Of a stretch of DNA of 64,000 bases, positions 63,535-64,000 are shown piece by piece (within the stretch, counting starts at the first letter, position 1; the number at the start of each line of letters is the position of its first letter). The stretch comes from Artemia franciscana (Eukaryota; Arthropoda; Branchiopoda; Anostraca; Artemiidae): assembly GCF_032884065.1 (NCBI RefSeq), contig NC_088872.1, forward strand, positions 6,380,186-6,444,185, written 5' to 3'. The position numbers were made by a program, and so were the translations under genes. The notes under the pieces were generated by a model. It ran no database searches. It was not told where the DNA came from and saw nothing but the letters and a program-made list of their open reading frames with translations.

Positions 63535-64000
63535 TATATATATATAAATAAGTTGTCTGTCTGTCTGTCTGTGGATCAGGTGACGTCATGTTTCTGTGTC
63601 GGCTGACGTCATGAAATTAGTTGTCGTCATTTTTGCTTTGACGGTGACGTCATTAACGGTATTTAAGACATTTGTTCAGGGAAAAATGTTTAATTGTAAA
63701 ATGACTGAAGAACCTATTGGGTTTGGGATTTTGACTTGGATAAGGTCATCAATGCCTACCAGATTTAAGTTAAAAAAACAAAGGTTCGTCGATATGTACT
63801 TCATAGTGACGCTGAAAAATAAAGAAGAAAAAGAAAACTGAAAAAAGAAAAAAGGTAAAAAACTAAAAAAAAACTAAAAAGAAAAAACACTCAAAGAGAA
63901 ATTACAGACCGGGACACAAATGACGACCGAGACAGAGGGAATATAAGTGACGACCGAGAACCTCAAAGAGAAATTACACACTGGGACACCCAGACACAAA
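63535..64000 (+). mobile_element. Start of a second Helitron-like element, head to tail
   Basis: Immediately after CTAG the sequence TATATATATATAAATAAGTT then GTCTGTCTG...GGATCAGGTGACGTCA repeats the 5' end seen at 61090-61145, but without a clear TC. An 81-codon open frame (63596-63841) follows with no recognised domain, then CTAAAAAA and GACCGGGACAC modules like those of the first element. The element continues past the window. Confidence 0.6.

Overview
This is a eukaryotic window, AT-rich, with spliceosomal introns of 1 to 7 kb, GT-AG junctions, many non-LTR retrotransposon and Helitron remnants, foldback elements, and long micro- and minisatellites. It suggests an arthropod with a repeat-inflated genome, most likely a crustacean. 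A brine shrimp such as Artemia is my guess from the overall style and is not verified. Nothing prokaryotic or organellar was seen.

Two real protein-coding genes are visible and they converge. On the + strand, positions 3936-35935 hold eight coding exons of an annexin of the ANXA7/ANXA11 (arthropod AnxB11) type. A Pro/Tyr-rich N-terminal exon is followed by seven exons that join in phase into a complete four-repeat annexin core of 314 residues; the start codon lies in an upstream exon I could not find. On the - strand, positions 59943-45415 hold the last four coding exons of a Gemin5 homologue (SMN complex, snRNA and mRNA binding): the end of the WD40 region, the linker, and the TPR-like middle domain. 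The protein then stops, so the long C-terminal RNA-binding part of vertebrate Gemin5 is absent. The N-terminal WD40 exons lie beyond the window or in unrecognised sequence above 59943.

The annexin exon coding for the start of repeat 4 appears twice, at 29977-30158 and 33666-33847, inside two nearly identical 3.6-kb blocks. One block ends exactly at the left edge of a 100-N gap (31160-31259) and the other starts exactly at its right edge. The simplest reading is an unmerged contig overlap (two alleles), not a biological exon duplication. The exon is 182 nt long, so using both copies would also break the frame.

Most of the rest is mobile or tandemly repeated DNA. By position: a decayed LINE ORF1 (0.6-1.0 kb); foldback elements (1.9-3.4 kb); a LINE 3' end (4.6-5.8 kb); a 2.85-kb element bounded by inverted repeats with an internal array (5.8-8.7 kb); a long foldback (8.86-9.67 kb); a tRNA-derived SINE (14.6-14.9 kb); a minisatellite (19.2-19.8 kb); a LINE endonuclease fragment (22.8-23.6 kb); a Helitron helicase remnant (26.0-27.4 kb); a 58-bp minisatellite (35.1-35.6 kb); a degenerate array (38.6-41.1 kb) repeated in inverted orientation inside a Gemin5 intron (54.1-56.75 kb); LINE fragments (41.2-45.3 and 56.8-59.3 kb), one carrying an 81-bp in-frame expansion; and a Helitron (61.09-63.53 kb) with a triplicated 3' hairpin, followed at once by a second Helitron-like 5' end.

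I found no convincing undescribed gene system. The observations most worth checking are the gap-flanking duplication, the short Gemin5, the Helitron end structure and the 81-bp expansion inside a LINE.
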